From assembly GCF_000002425.4 (NCBI RefSeq), contig NC_037265.1, positions 15,869,934 through 15,933,933 of the forward strand: a stretch of DNA of 64,000 nucleotides, read 5' to 3'. Within the stretch, counting starts at the first letter, position 1. Each line of letters begins with the position of its first letter. Below are positions 25,002 to 37,133 of this stretch, one piece after another. The translations under genes were made by a program, and so were the position numbers. The stretch comes from Physcomitrium patens. Its lineage: Eukaryota; Streptophyta; Bryopsida; Funariales; Funariaceae. The notes beneath the pieces were generated by a model. It was not told the origin of the DNA. It did no database searches and saw only the letters and a list, made by a program, of their open reading frames with translations.

Positions 25002-26207
25002 TGTCGTGTTGTAACATGACTATACTGTGAAAATATAAAGAAAGAGGACTTTTATTAATGTTTTGTTACCTCGAATATTGGGAGCAACGACCAATTTCAA
25101 TGCAAATACTGGGAGGCTAGGATCAGTCACCCCGTTATAGTCAACCGGGGCATACTGAAATGCTCTGTTCGATTCCATTAACGGAAGTCAGCAAAAAAGA
25201 GAAAGGACCAATTCAATGACGGGTGAGCCTGGTTCGAAGAGCCAATTGGATCCAATTTCATGACATCCAATCCATGTCCTCTTACACAATATGACACCTG
25301 AATTGATTAGGCAATCCAATGCAGTCCAATTACGGGAACATCCGGGTCTTACTACTAGACTCTTACCCTATATGAGACCTGAATTGGTCGGGCGACTCAA
25401 TGTGGTCCCGATTACAGGGCGCCGATTCTGTTTCAGGCTGTTCCATCGTTTGTGCTGTTTCGGGAACGTCCTTTCGATAAAAGGATCTCTTAAAGGTAAA
25501 AACGGAGGAGAAAGCTCTGACGGCGAGAGCCAATTTTAGATCTAAGCTCTGACGGTGGGAGCTAATTTCAGATCCAAGACGGAAGATTGAAGAAATTCTA
25601 AATTAAGGTTAAGAAATGAGAGAGGAGAGAAGAAGTTTTGGGAGAGGATTTTTGGATTTTTGGAAGGATCGAGAGCTAGCTTCATGCTTCGAGCGAGGAA
25701 AATAGACAGAGAGTTGGATTTTTTCTTCATAGGATTTTGGAAAGACTGAGGCAATCGTTCCTGAAGTCAGTGTTGTAATGGTGAATCAGGATTTTTAATG
25801 AAGTGGGTTTGATTACTCTTGACTGTTTTGTGAAATTGAGTTACGTCTATGATGAAGAATTAAAAGGGTGTCTATAGGATTGAGTATGCGGAGTGAATGA
25901 AATTTATTGGGTTAATCTAATAAGACAGTCAGTGGATACAAGATCGTGTGTATAAAACGATATCGGAGATTAGCAGATTGGGTTGTTCGGGGTTCTCTGT
26001 AACATCTAGAGACCTACCGGCTGAGGCAAAAAGGACTTCGGCGAGCAGTCGAAGGACTTCTGTATAGATTTACGATGTATTCTTGCAGTCGCTTATATTC
26101 CAACAGTCAAAAACTGATAGACTGCTTGACTATTGGCGAATCTCTATACTACCTTCTACAGCCAAACGCCCGGCACGTTCTCGAGCAAGAAAGCACGTAA
26201 TACGACA
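25002..26207 (+). repeat. 3' LTR of A3
   Basis: Starts TGTCGTGTTGTAACATGAC right after the purine tract CAGAGGGGGTGGA and ends GCACGTAATACGACA. It has the same length as the 5' LTR. Confidence 0.94.
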
Positions 26208-26232
26208 CCACTGCATTCTTAAGCAAGATAAC

Positions 26233-27514
26233 ACGTTGTCGTATTACGTGCTTTCCTGCTCGAGAATACGTCGGGCGTCTGGCTGTAGAAGGTAGTATGG
26301 AGATTTGCCGATAGTCAAGCAGTCTATCAGTTTTGACTACTAGAATATAAACGACTGTAACAATATACCGTAAATCTATACGGATGCTCTTTGACTGCTT
26401 GTCGAAGTCCTTTTTGCTCGAGCCGATAGATCTCTAGACGTTACAGAGAACCCCGAACAACCCAAACTGTTAATCTTCAATACCCCTTTGTACTTACGAT
26501 CTTGTTTCCACTGACTATCTTGTTAGATTAACCCAATAAATTTCATTCACTCCACATACTCAATCCTATAGATACCCTTTTAATCCTTCAATCACAGACG
26601 TAACTCGATTTCATAAAACAGTCAAGAGTATTCAAACCCACTTCATTAAAAATCCTGATTCACTATTACAATACTGACTTCAGCAGCGATTGCCTCAATC
26701 TTCCCAAAACTCTACGAAGAAGAAAAATCCAAATTCTATGTCTTTTCTTCCCCGACCCGAAGCATGAAGCTCCTCTCTCTAATCTCCTTGATCTTCAAAA
26801 ACCTCCAATGAAAACCGAACTAGTGACCTTGCAAAAGCTTGCAAACTAGCTCCCCCCGATTCCCAGAAAAAAAAAAAACCCCTCCCGCCAAAAAAAACTC
26901 TCTCTCCTAACCTTATCCTCTGAATTTCTTCAATCTTTCGCCTTGGATCCGGAATTGGCTCTCGCCATCAAGGCTTAGATCCGAAATTGGCTCTCGCCAT
27001 CATAGCTTTTTTCTCCCCCGTTTTTACCTTTAAGAGATCCTTTTACCAAAAACAACGTTCCCTGAAACGGCACAGAGAACAGGACAGCCCGAAACAGAAT
27101 CGAATCCCGTAATCGGGACCACATTGAGTCGCCCGACCAATTCAGGTCTCATATTGGGTAAGATGTCCGTAATAACCTGGATGTTCCCATAATTGGGTCT
27201 GCATTGGGTTGCCCGGCCAATTCAGGTCTCATATTGGGTAAGAGGACCCGGATTGGATTCTCGAAATTGGATCCAATTGGCTCTTCGAACCCATCGTGTG
27301 AATTGGTCCTTTTCTTCCTGCTGACTCCCGTTATTGGAATTGAATGGAGCATTTAAGTATGCCCCGAATGACTGTAACGGGGTGACTGAACCTGGCCACT
27401 CAGTATTTGTACAGGAGTTGGTCGATGCTCCTAATATTCGAGGTAACTGAATATTAATAAAATTCTCCTTTCTTTTTATTTTCACTGTATACTCGTATTA
27501 CAACACGACAACGT
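26233..27514. repeat. 4-bp target duplication ACGT around A4
   Basis: Identical acgt on both sides of the solo LTR. It is the only unaltered duplication seen for this lineage and is the reason for reading the other flanks as 4-bp and not 5-bp. Confidence 0.85.
26237..27510 (-). mobile_element. A4: solo LTR of the A family
   Basis: 1274 bp with TGTCGTGTTG...GTAATACGACA ends on the minus strand and no internal region. It is flanked on both sides by acgt (26233-26236 and 27511-27514), a perfect 4-bp target duplication. A solo LTR normally arises when the two LTRs of one element recombine. It lies inside the last 15 bp of A5's 5' LTR and is closest in type and length to the LTRs of A1 and A2. 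Confidence 0.92.
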
Positions 27515-27594
27515 AATATGATAAAAGTGGTGAACCCAACGTGAAAGCTTGAGGTGGAAGGTATTGGATTTTGTTTGATTTTATTTTTATTTTT

Positions 27595-28480
27595 ATGGAG
27601 AACGAAAATAAAAATTTTGAAGGATCTTTGAGAGGAGTTTCTAGTGGGGGTTCTTCTAAAGGACAAGGTATGCACCTGGATCCGTCTATTGCTAGTATGT
27701 TTCAAGCCTTTTCATTATCAATGCAGCAATAGCAAAGCAATGATCCAATGAAAGCTTTGGCAATCGAAGCATTGCAGGCAATGGTCAATAAAATTGGTCA
27801 ATTTGATGGAAGGAATATTTCAAGGTATTTAAGATGTTATGTTCGTGAAATGGAATTAAATCGTGTTTCCGAGAAGAAAATGGTTGAATTATTTAGACTT
27901 CCCATGATACCAGAGATAAGAGACTATATTACATTGATTACGGATCGTTATGGAAATTCATGGGAGGTTTATTCACATGCATTGAAAGACGAATATTTCT
28001 TACAAGATGCTGATCGCGTTACTAAGAAGTTGTTACTGGAATGGATTCAACGGCCCAATAAGAATTTGCAAGCAATAGAGCTACTAAGGGAATTTGAGAG
28101 GCAGTACTCTCAATTATCGAAGGTAGAAAAATTCACATTAGAGCCAAATAAAGTTGATCTATTTCTTCAAGCTGCTGATGGAGAATTGCAAGGGAAATTA
28201 GAACTCCTTCTTGAAGACAAAGAAGAAGATGAAGGATTGACAACAAAGTGGAAGAACGTTCAAGATGCAGTGGGGTTGCTTACAAAAAGGGAAAGGAGGA
28301 AGGATAGGAGCAATATTCCAAAAACAATACAAGCACCCAAAGCTCGAGTACGTACGACACCACCAACAATGCCTACAGTTCAACCTTCGACATCCTTGTC
28401 AAAGAAAGCAGATATGAAAATGGAAGAAATTATATGAGGAATGCGAGATCTTCAAATCAAATTGGCAAGACTTGAAGAGA
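27595..28480 (+). pseudogene. A5 gag region
   Basis: Starts with MEN at 27595, with KIGQFDGRNISRYLRCY, ELLREFERQYSQLSKVEKF, LLEDKEEDEGLTTKW and VGLLTKRERRKDRS. A zinc-knuckle segment follows at about 28.53 kb. Broken. Confidence 0.85.
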
Positions 28481-29499
28481 ATACTTCTACAAATAATTTG
28501 AAGAATATTTCAAAATAAGGATATGTACAAAGATGCATTTGGTGTGATGACGCTTCACACACTAGGAAAGATTGCAATGAATTTAATAATATGATACGGC
28601 AAGGAATTATTTGCTAGAAAGGTGAGAAGATAGCATTAAAAAATAGGGAGGATCTTCTTCAAACCAATTTCGGTAAAGGAGGAATGAGAGCATTGGTTCA
28701 AGATTACTTAATAGAGCATGAAACACCAGCACGAGAAAGTGCGAGTTATGGTGCTATAATAGATGATGACTTTGGTGGAAGTACAAAAACTAGTGAGTTT
28801 TGGGCTTCTGCCATTACTACAATACAAGAAGAGAAATTACCTCAAGAAGCATTATAGACGACTGCAGCTATAATACGAGGTGCAACAAGTTGAGAGGATC
28901 CTGTTGAGTTTCTTTCAGTTCATGCATATATTGCTAAGAGCCAATATGAACCTTTGATGGAAGAAAAGAGACCAGGAAATTTTGATGATATAAGAGAAGG
29001 AAATTCTTTTAAGAGGCAAACTCGAGGAGACAAGGTTCGGGAGGCAGCTTCACAAGAATTGCCTGCACAGGATACTTCAGCATCATTAGAAGAAAAAATA
29101 AGGGAGACAAAAGATGAAGGCAAATCAATTGCTTATAAACTACTTTCTGACATTGAAGCGGCAACAAATTTGAAAGGGGTGTTGGAAGAACGTATATTAA
29201 ACGCTATGGTGGAATTCACATTCAAAGAAGTTTTGGAAATTACAAAGAAGTAGTTTCATGATGTTATCATTGACAGCATTAAGCAAAAGAGGTAATTAAT
29301 GGACGAAATTAGAATGAGTCATGCTATTGATGCAAGAATATATAAAGATGAAAAAGAGGTTGATATTGGTTACAAGAAACCAACAAATGAAAAGAATGGA
29401 TATAATCAACAAGTACGTTTCGAAGATTATAGTGATAAGGAAATGGAAATCTTGAGCTATTATACTCGAAAGCATTGGGCAAGGGCAACTACTGAGGTA

Positions 29500-29860
29500 T
29501 TGGTGAAAGTAGGAGATATAGAAGAACCAATTGTTGCTTTAGTCGACCATGGTTCTGAAATAAATGTCATGTCTAAAGATCTTTATAAGAAGCAAAAATG
29601 GCTAATTGATATGGAACATGGATGGGCAATACGAGAAGCTAATAACATATAGGGCGAATTATATAGAGCTTGTCCAGATGTCAAAATTCGGATTGGGGAT
29701 GTTGCGACCGAGCAACATTTCTTTGTTCAAGATACAACGTCTTATCCGTTGATTTTAGGACAACCTTTTACTACGGCAATACGGATGGAAACAAAAGTAC
29801 TTGACGATGGTTTTGCTTATGCAAGGGTACGTAGCAAAGATGGGTGAAAATCTATATAAT
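29500..29860 (+). pseudogene. A5 aspartic protease region
   Basis: ALVDHGSEINVMSKDLYKKQ, again with the D-H-G triad, preceded by the conserved KHWARATTEV linker. Confidence 0.72.
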
Positions 29861-30699
29861 TTCTAATAGTACCTCCTAACCATGAACTGAATCGAGATAG
29901 GTTGAGGGAGAAACCATTGCCAAAGATTATTAAAGGATTTAAGGATTTTGAGGAGGTACCACTATAAAGCAAGATTATGGAGGTACAAAAGAGGAAGTAC
30001 TCTCGCGAGATAAAGGTGCCTTTGATGTGAGTTTTATTGATATTTTGGAGAATGGGAATATTATGTATAAGAAAGTTGATGATTTTAAAAGAAAAGAAAG
30101 AAAAATATTATATGATATTGAAGGAGAATTACGCAAGTTAGGTACATTGTAAGATGATGAGAGGATTTTAGGTGTTTATGAAGAAAATGGACTGGAAGAT
30201 TCATTGGAGCTGATTACATCTATTGAGTTAGGAGATAATGATAAGATTGTTGAGATTCATTCGAGAGAAGTTTATACCATACTTGAATCTTTTCAAGTAC
30301 CAGAAGTCACTCTAGAGACGAGATATAAAACGATAGATAAGAAGGTAAAGCCTGTTGCCGGACCATTACGAGAAGATTTTAAAGAAAAAATGGGAGAAGC
30401 ATCAAAAGAAGCAAGTTTAAGAGATCCAATGAGTATTGGACATCAGTTTAGTAAAGAGAATTTTGAAGAATTGAAGATTGGTTCTGATGGTTCTTTATTG
30501 CCAGAGGAAATTATTTGCTTCAAAGAGATGTTGGCTAAACAAAGTAGATCGTTTGCCTTCGAATCTTATGAAATTGGGTGTGTGGATTCGAGTATTATAA
30601 CACCTATAGTTATCATCACTGTATCGCATGTACCTTAGAATCTAAGATCAATTCCAAAACCGAGGGTACATTTACCTAAATTAATGGAACTATTCAAAA

Positions 30700-31970
30700 A
30701 AAAGATGAAGATGAAAATATTGGAACCCTCATTTGTGCCATATTCTAGTCGATGGTTTACGGTACCTAAGAAAAATGGGTCACTACGGTTTATTGAAGAT
30801 ATGCAACCGATGAATGCAGTAACTATCAGGAATGCAGGAATTTGACCTATTGTGTATGAATTTCTTGAGGCGTTTGCAGGAAGGAGGATCTATTCAATAG
30901 GTGATTTGTATTCAGGTTATGATCAATTTCAACTTGGCGAAAGAAGTAGAGATATGACGATGATGAGGACACCACTTGGATTGGTTAGAATGTCCACTCT
31001 TTCTCAAGGCACGACCAATTCAATTGCACATATGATGAATGGGATGAATAAGGTATTGAGGGATTTTATTCCAGAGAAGACTATGCCTTTTCTAGGTGAT
31101 GTTCCTATAAAAAGTTACAGAGAAGGAGACAAGGATGAAACTTTAGATAAGAGGGGTATCGTAAATATGTTGTTGATCATATACAAGATTGTGAAAAGAT
31201 TTTAACTCGGCTTCGAGAAGTTCATCTTACATTATCGGGTATGAAGTCCGTATTTGGAGTAGAAGAGGTTGTGATTGTTGGACATTTATGTGGATCTTAT
31301 GGAAGAAAACTAAATCCTACTAAAATTGATGCAATAGGAAGGATGAAAGAGGATTGTGATTCTTTAATAGAGGTTTGCAGGTTTTTAGGTACATGTGTAT
31401 TTTATCAAATCTGGATCCTTCATTATGCTCACATAGCAGATCTATTATATGAACTGTTACGCAAGGGTTATTAATCTAAATGGGAAGAAAGGCATATTCA
31501 GGCAATGCAAAGATTGAAGAAATTATTGATGTCACCTCCAATATTGATGAAGGTTGATTATAAGTGCAATAGACCAATGGTTCTTACTGTGGACACTAGT
31601 TCGATTGCCATTGGATGGACTCTAGGTGAAGATGATTCAAGTGAGAATAGATTTGCAGTTCAATTTGGAGCCAAAGTTTTAAGTATTCGTTAGCGTGCAT
31701 ATTCGTAAGTCCAAAGATAACTTTGGGGAGTTATTTTGGCTATGAAAGCTGAAAAGGACTATTTGATTGGGACAGTAGTAGTAATTGAAACAGATTGCTT
31801 GCCATTGCTTGGAATGATTACTAACTGTTCAGTGCCAAATATTGCAATGTTGAGATGGATTGCTTATATTAAGTCACTAAATCCAGAATTTAAGCACGTA
31901 ACTGAGAAGGACAATTTAGTAGCAAACATACTATCTCGAGCAAGATACGAGAAGGAGGACGAAATGGTTG
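30700..31970 (+). pseudogene. A5 reverse transcriptase and RNase H region
   Basis: RT landmarks are RWFTVPKKNGS, IGDLYSGYDQFQL, MMNGMNKVLRDFI and VGHLCGSYGRK. The thumb-to-RNase H part from about 31.24 kb matches A2 and A3 closely, unlike the segment upstream. RNase H landmarks are MVLTVDTSSIAIGW, ETDCLPLLGM and ILSRARYEKEDEM. Broken. Confidence 0.85.
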
Positions 31971-32619
31971 AAGACATTGATGACGTCGGATTGAAATTCT
32001 ATTCAATATCAAATCTCAACAGAGAAGACAAGCTATTTCTTGAAGAATCTTATGAAGGAGAATTATTGGATATTGGTCATTACTTGAATACCTTGACTAA
32101 GCAGGGGAATTGGTCTACAAAAAAATTCAAATAAATAAGAAAATAAGCATATGGATTTTTGCTTCGAGATGGATTCTTATGGAAGAGACCAAAGAAAGGA
32201 ATTGGGATGCCACAACGAGTGATAGGCAAAATGGAAGAAAAACTAAAATTATTAAAGGAGTTTCATGATAGTTTATAGGCAGGGCATAGAGGAATCTAGG
32301 CTACTTTTGTTAAACTCAAGGAACAATATTGGTGGAAAAATATGTATCGAGATGTGCTCTCATTTGTAAAGTCATGTGAAATCTGTCAATCGTATTCTAA
32401 TATCTGACATCGAGATAGTCTTCATCCTACGTATCCTCTGGTTATTCATTTTAAATGGGTTGTTGATTTGATTATTATGCCAGTTGGATTATGACAGATG
32501 AGATATTTGGTCTTAGCTCGTGAATATTTATCAAATCAAGTGGAAGGAAGCGTATTGAAGACAAGAACTACAGAGGAAATTTGTAGGTTTTTGCTTAAAG
32601 ATGTCATTTGCTGCTACGG

Positions 32620-33760
32620 TGTCGTGTTGTAACACGAGTATACTGTGAAAATATAAAGAAAGGGGACTTTTATTAATGTTCAGTTACCTCGAATATTGGG
32701 AGCAATGACCGATTCAAATGCCAATATTCATGGGCCAGTTCAAACACCCCGTCACAATCGGTCAAAGCATACTTACCAGTAATATATTGCTTGTTTCGAG
32801 TCCAATAGTGGGAGTCAACAGAATTGAAAGGACTAAATCGATGACTGAGTGAGCTTGACGTGAAGGACTAATTTGACCCAATTACGGGAACATTCAGGTC
32901 TTATTAGAAGCCTCTTAGCCAATATGAGACCTGAATTGGTCGGGCGACTCAATGTGGTCCCGATTACGGGGGTTTCGATTCTGTTTCAGGCTGTCTTGTT
33001 CTCTGTGCTGTTTCAAGGAACGTTATTTTCAGAAAAAGACCTTTTTAAAAGGTAATAAATGGAAGAAAAAGCTCTGATGGCGGAGCCAATTCAGGATCCA
33101 AGATAGAAGATTGAAGAAATTCAGTGGCTAGGATTTGAAAGCGCGGAGAATTAGGATTAAAAGGGAGGATAGGTTAAGAAATGAAGGGGGGGGGATCAAG
33201 GTTTTAAAAAGGGTCGTAGAGCTAGCTTCATGCTTCGTAGGGGGAGAGAAAAGACAGAGAATTGGGGTTTCTTTTCTTTGTAGGGTTTTGGGAAGACAGA
33301 GGCAGTTGTTGTTGAAAGTCAATGTTGTACTGGTGAATCGAGGTATTTATGAAGTGGGTGTGATTACTCTTGACTGTTTTGTGAAATCAAAGTTATGTCT
33401 GTGATTGAAGAATTAAAAGGGTGTCTATAGGATTGAGTATGCGGAGTGAATGAAAATTTTTGGGTTAATCTAACAAGATAGTCAGTGGATACAAGGTCAT
33501 GAGTATAAAGCGATATCAAAGATTAGCAGATTAGGTTGTTTGGGGTTCTTTGTAACGTCTAGAGACGAATCGACTGGGGCAAAAAGGATTTTGGCGAGCA
33601 GTCGAAGAACATCTGTATAGATTTCTGATATATTCTTACAATTGTTTATATTCCAACAGTCAAAAACCGATAGACTGCTTGAATATTAGTGAATCTCCAT
33701 ACTACCTTCTACAGCCAGACGCCCGGTACGTTCTCGAGAAAGAAAGGACATAATACGACA
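32620..33760 (+). repeat. 5' LTR of A6
   Basis: 1141 bp, TGTCGTGTTGTAACACGAG to CATAATACGACA, followed by TAAGTGGTGAACCCGACATG. Confidence 0.92.
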
Positions 33761-33831
33761 TAAGTGGTGAACCCGACATGAAAGCTTGAGATGGAATGTA
33801 TTGTATTCCGTTTTATTTTATTTTTATTTTT

Positions 33832-35600
33832 ATGGAGAACGAAAATAAAATTTTTGAAGGATCTTTGAGAGGAGTTTCTAAAGGGGGTTCTTCTAAAGGA
33901 TAAGGTATGCACATGGATCCGTCTATTGCTAGTATGTTTCAAGCCTTTTCATTATCAATGCAGCAATAGCAAAGCAATGATCCAATGAAAGCTTTGGCAA
34001 TCGAAGCATTGCACGCAGTGGTCAATAAAATTGGTCAATTTGATGGAAGGAATATTTCAAGGTATTTAAGATGTTATGTTCGTGAAATGGAATTAAATCA
34101 CGTTTCCGAGAAGAAAATGGTTGAATTATTTAGACTTCCCATGATACCAGAGATAAGAGACTATATTACATTGATTACGGATCGTTATGGAAATTCATGG
34201 GAGGTTTTTTCACATGCATTGAAAGACGAATATTTCTTGGAAGATACTGATCGCGTTACTAAGAAGTTGTTTCTGGAATGGATTCAATGACCTAATAAGA
34301 ATTTGCAAGCAATAGAGCTACTAAGGAAATTTGAGAGGCAGTACTCTCAATTGTCGAAGGTAGAAAAATTCACATTAGAGCCAAACAAAGTTGATCTATT
34401 GACTTTGGTGGAAGTACAAAAACTAGTGAGTTTTGGGCTTCTGCCATTACTACAATACAAGAAGGGAAATTACCTCAAGAAGCATTATAGATGACTGCAG
34501 CTATAATACGAGGTGCAACAAGTTGAGAGGATCCTGTTAAGTCTCTTTCAGTTCATGCATATATTGCTAAGAGCCAACATGAACCTTTGATGGAAGAAAA
34601 GAGACCAGGAAATTTTGATGATACAAGAGAAGGAAATTCTTCTAAGAGGCAAACTCGAGGAGACAAGATTTGGGAGGCAGCTTCACAAGAATTGCCTGCA
34701 CAGGATACTTCAGCATCATTAGAAGAAAAAATAAGGGAGACAAAAGATGAAGGCAAATCAATTGCTTATAAACTACTTTCTGACATTAAAGTGGCAACAA
34801 ATTTGAAAGGGGTGTTGGAAGAACGTATATTAAACACTATGGCGGAATTCACATTGAAAGAAGTTTTGGAAATTACAAAGAAGTAGTTTCATGATGTTAT
34901 CATTGACAGCATTAAGCAAAAGAGGCAATTAATGGACGAAACTTGAATAAGTCATGCTATTGATGTAAGAATATATAAAGATGAAAAAGAGGTTGATATT
35001 GGTTACAAGAAATTAACAAATGAAAAGAATGGATATAATCAACGAGTACATATCGAAGATTATAGTGATAAAGAAATGGAAACTTTGAGCCATTATACTC
35101 GAAAGCATTGGGCAAGGGCAACTACTGAGGTATTGGTGAAAGTAGGAGATATAGAAGAACCAATTGTTGCTTTAGTCGACCATGGTTCTGAAATAAATCT
35201 CATGTCTAAAGATCTTTATAAGAAGCAAAAATGACTAATTGATATGGAACATGGATGGGCAATACGAGCAGCTAATAACACACGAGGCGAATTATATGGA
35301 GCTTGTCTAGATGTCAAAATTTAGATTGGGGATGTTGCAATGAAACAACATTTCTTTGTTCAAGATACAACATCTTATCCGTTGATTTTAGGAAAACTTT
35401 ATATTATGGCAACACGGATGGAAACAAAAGTACTTGACGATGGTTTTGCTTATGCAAGGGTACATAGTAAAGATGGAAGGAAAGCTATACAATTTCTAAT
35501 AGTACCTCCTAACCATGAACGGAATCGAGATAGGTTGAGGGAGAATCCATTGCCAAAGATTGTTGAAGGATTTAAGGATTTTGAGGAGGTACCACTATAG
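33832..35600 (+). pseudogene. A6 gag and protease remnants
   Basis: Gag starts with MEN at 33832 and carries KIGQFDGRNISRYLRCY and MIPEIRDYITLITDRYGNSW. The linker (SSKRQTRGD, SASLEEKIRETKDEGKS) follows, then ALVDHGSEINLMSKDLYKK of the protease at about 35.17-35.23 kb. Its relation to A5 is close, with shared text such as IEALHAVVNKIGQFDGRN. Broken. Confidence 0.83.
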
Positions 35601-35919
35601 AGCGAGATTATAGAGGTCCAAAAGAGGAGGTACTCTCGCGAGATGAAAGTACCTTTGATGCGAGTTTTATTAGTATTTTGGAGAATGGAAATATTATGTA
35701 TAAGAAAGTTGATGATTTTAAAAGAAAAGAAAGAAAAAGATTATATAATATTAAAGGAGAATTATGCAAGTTAGGTATGCAACAAGAAGATGAAAGTGAT
35801 TTGGATAATGAAGGTGATGAAGACAAACTGGACAAAGACGTAGAGAATATATTATAAATCAAATAGCAATTGGGTAAATTAGTGCATACCGGAGGATGCA
35901 CAAGTTTAGAGGGGGTAGA

Positions 35920-37133
35920 TGTCGTGTTGTAATACGAGTATATCGTGAAAATATAAAAAAAAGGGGACTTTTATTAATGTTCAGTTACTTCGAATATTGG
36001 AAGCAACGACCGATTCCAGTGCCAATTTTTAGGGGTCAGTTTCAGACATCCCATCACAGTCGGTCAGGGCATACTTATCAGTAACGAAATGCTCCGTTCA
36101 AGTCTTATAGTGGGAGTCAACAGAATTGAAAGGACTAAATTGATGATTGAGTGAGCCTGACGCGAAGGACCAATTTGACCGAATTACGGGATCATCGAGG
36201 TCTTACTACGGGCCTCTTAGCCAATTTGATGCGAAGGACCAATTTGACCTAGTTACGGGAACATCCAGGTCTTACTACGGGCCTCTTAGCCAATATGAGA
36301 CCTGAATTGGTCGGGTGACTCAATGTGGTTCCGATTACAGGGATTTTGATTCCGTTTCAGAATATCATGTTCTCTGTGCCATTTCAAAGAACATTGTTTT
36401 CAGAAAAAGAACCTTTTAAAAGGCAAAAAATGGAGGAAAAAGCTCTAACAGCGGAGCCAATTCCAGATCCAAGACGGAAGATTGTAGAAATTCAGAGGCT
36501 AGGATTTGAAAGAGGAGAGAATTAGGGTTAAAGGGGAAGATAGGTTACGAAATGAAAGGGGGAGAATTAATTTTTTAAGGGTTGGAGAGCTAGCTTCGTG
36601 CTTCGAGGGGAGAAAAAAAAGACAGAGAATTGGGGTTTTTTTTTTCTTCATAGGATTTTGGGAAGATTGAGGCAATCGTTGCTGAATAGTGGATGTGTTG
36701 TACTAGTGAATTGGGATTTTAATGAAGTGGGTGTGATTACTCTTGACTGTTTTGTGAAATCGAGGTTACATCTGTGATTGAAGAATTAAAAGGGTGTCTC
36801 TAGGATTGAGTATGCAAAGTGAATGAAAACTTTTGGATTAATCTAACAAGACAGTCAGTGGATACAAGGTCGTGAGTATAAAGCGGTATCAGAGATTAGT
36901 AAATTAGGTTGTTCGGGGTTCTTTGTAACGTCTAGAGACCTACGGACTGGGGCAAAAAGGATTTTGGCGAGCAGTCGAAGGACATCCGTATAGATTTACA
37001 ATATATTTTTGTAATTGTTTATATTCTAATAGTCAAAAACCGATAGATTGCTTGAATATTAGTGAATCTCCATACTACCTTCTACAACTAGACACCAAGT
37101 ACGTTCTCGAGCAGAAAAGCACGTAATATGACA
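35920..37133 (+). repeat. 3' LTR of A6
   Basis: 1214 bp, TGTCGTGTTGTAATACGAG to GCACGTAATATGACA, after the purine tract TTTAGAGGGGGTAGA. It is longer than the 5' LTR mainly because of a tandem duplication near 36.16-36.30 kb. Confidence 0.92.
36163..36298 (+). repeat. Tandem duplication of about 66 bp in A6's 3' LTR
   Basis: Two adjacent units each contain GCGAAGGACCAATTTGACC, then CTTACTACGGGCCTCTTAGCC. The 5' LTR of A6 and the other A LTRs have one unit. Confidence 0.85.

Larger units (their letters stand above)
17808..26207 (+). mobile_element. Element A3: full-length but broken Ty3/gypsy LTR retrotransposon
   Basis: 8400 bp with two LTRs of 1206 bp each (17808-19013, 25002-26207) and a 5988-bp internal region carrying gag, zinc knuckle, protease, RT, RNase H, integrase and acidic tail in order. 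The first 240 LTR bases differ at roughly 12% by eye, so it is old relative to A2. About ten breaks. It is inserted about 38 bp from the end of the 5' LTR of A5. The flanks gcga and ccac could be a decayed 4-bp duplication: aligned to A5's intact 3' LTR, the right flank gives back exactly the missing four bases. Confidence 0.94.
16445..27523 (+). repeat. 5' LTR of A5 (type B), split by A3 and A4
   Basis: The LTR starts TGTCGTGTAGTAACACATC at 16445. Its end, GCATTCTTAAGCAAGATA followed by acacgt, lies at 26212-26236, and acgtaatatgata at 27511-27523. Without the two insertions and their duplications the length is about 1.4 kb, against 1382 bp for the 3' LTR. A T-run of 36 lies at 17055-17090. 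The conserved TGGTGAACCC primer-site text follows the end. Confidence 0.87.
32620..37133 (+). mobile_element. Element A6: short, pol-less A-family element
   Basis: About 4.5 kb with two A-type LTRs (32620-33760 and 35920-37133) around an internal region of only 2.16 kb. The internal part keeps the primer-site text, the gag N-terminal part, the linker, the protease region and the purine tract, but shows no RT, RNase H or integrase. It would have needed proteins from fuller relatives to move. The LTRs differ by roughly 10% by eye. Left flank acgg (32616-32619) and right flank attg (37134-37137) may be a decayed 4-bp duplication. It is inserted in A5's integrase region. Confidence 0.88.
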
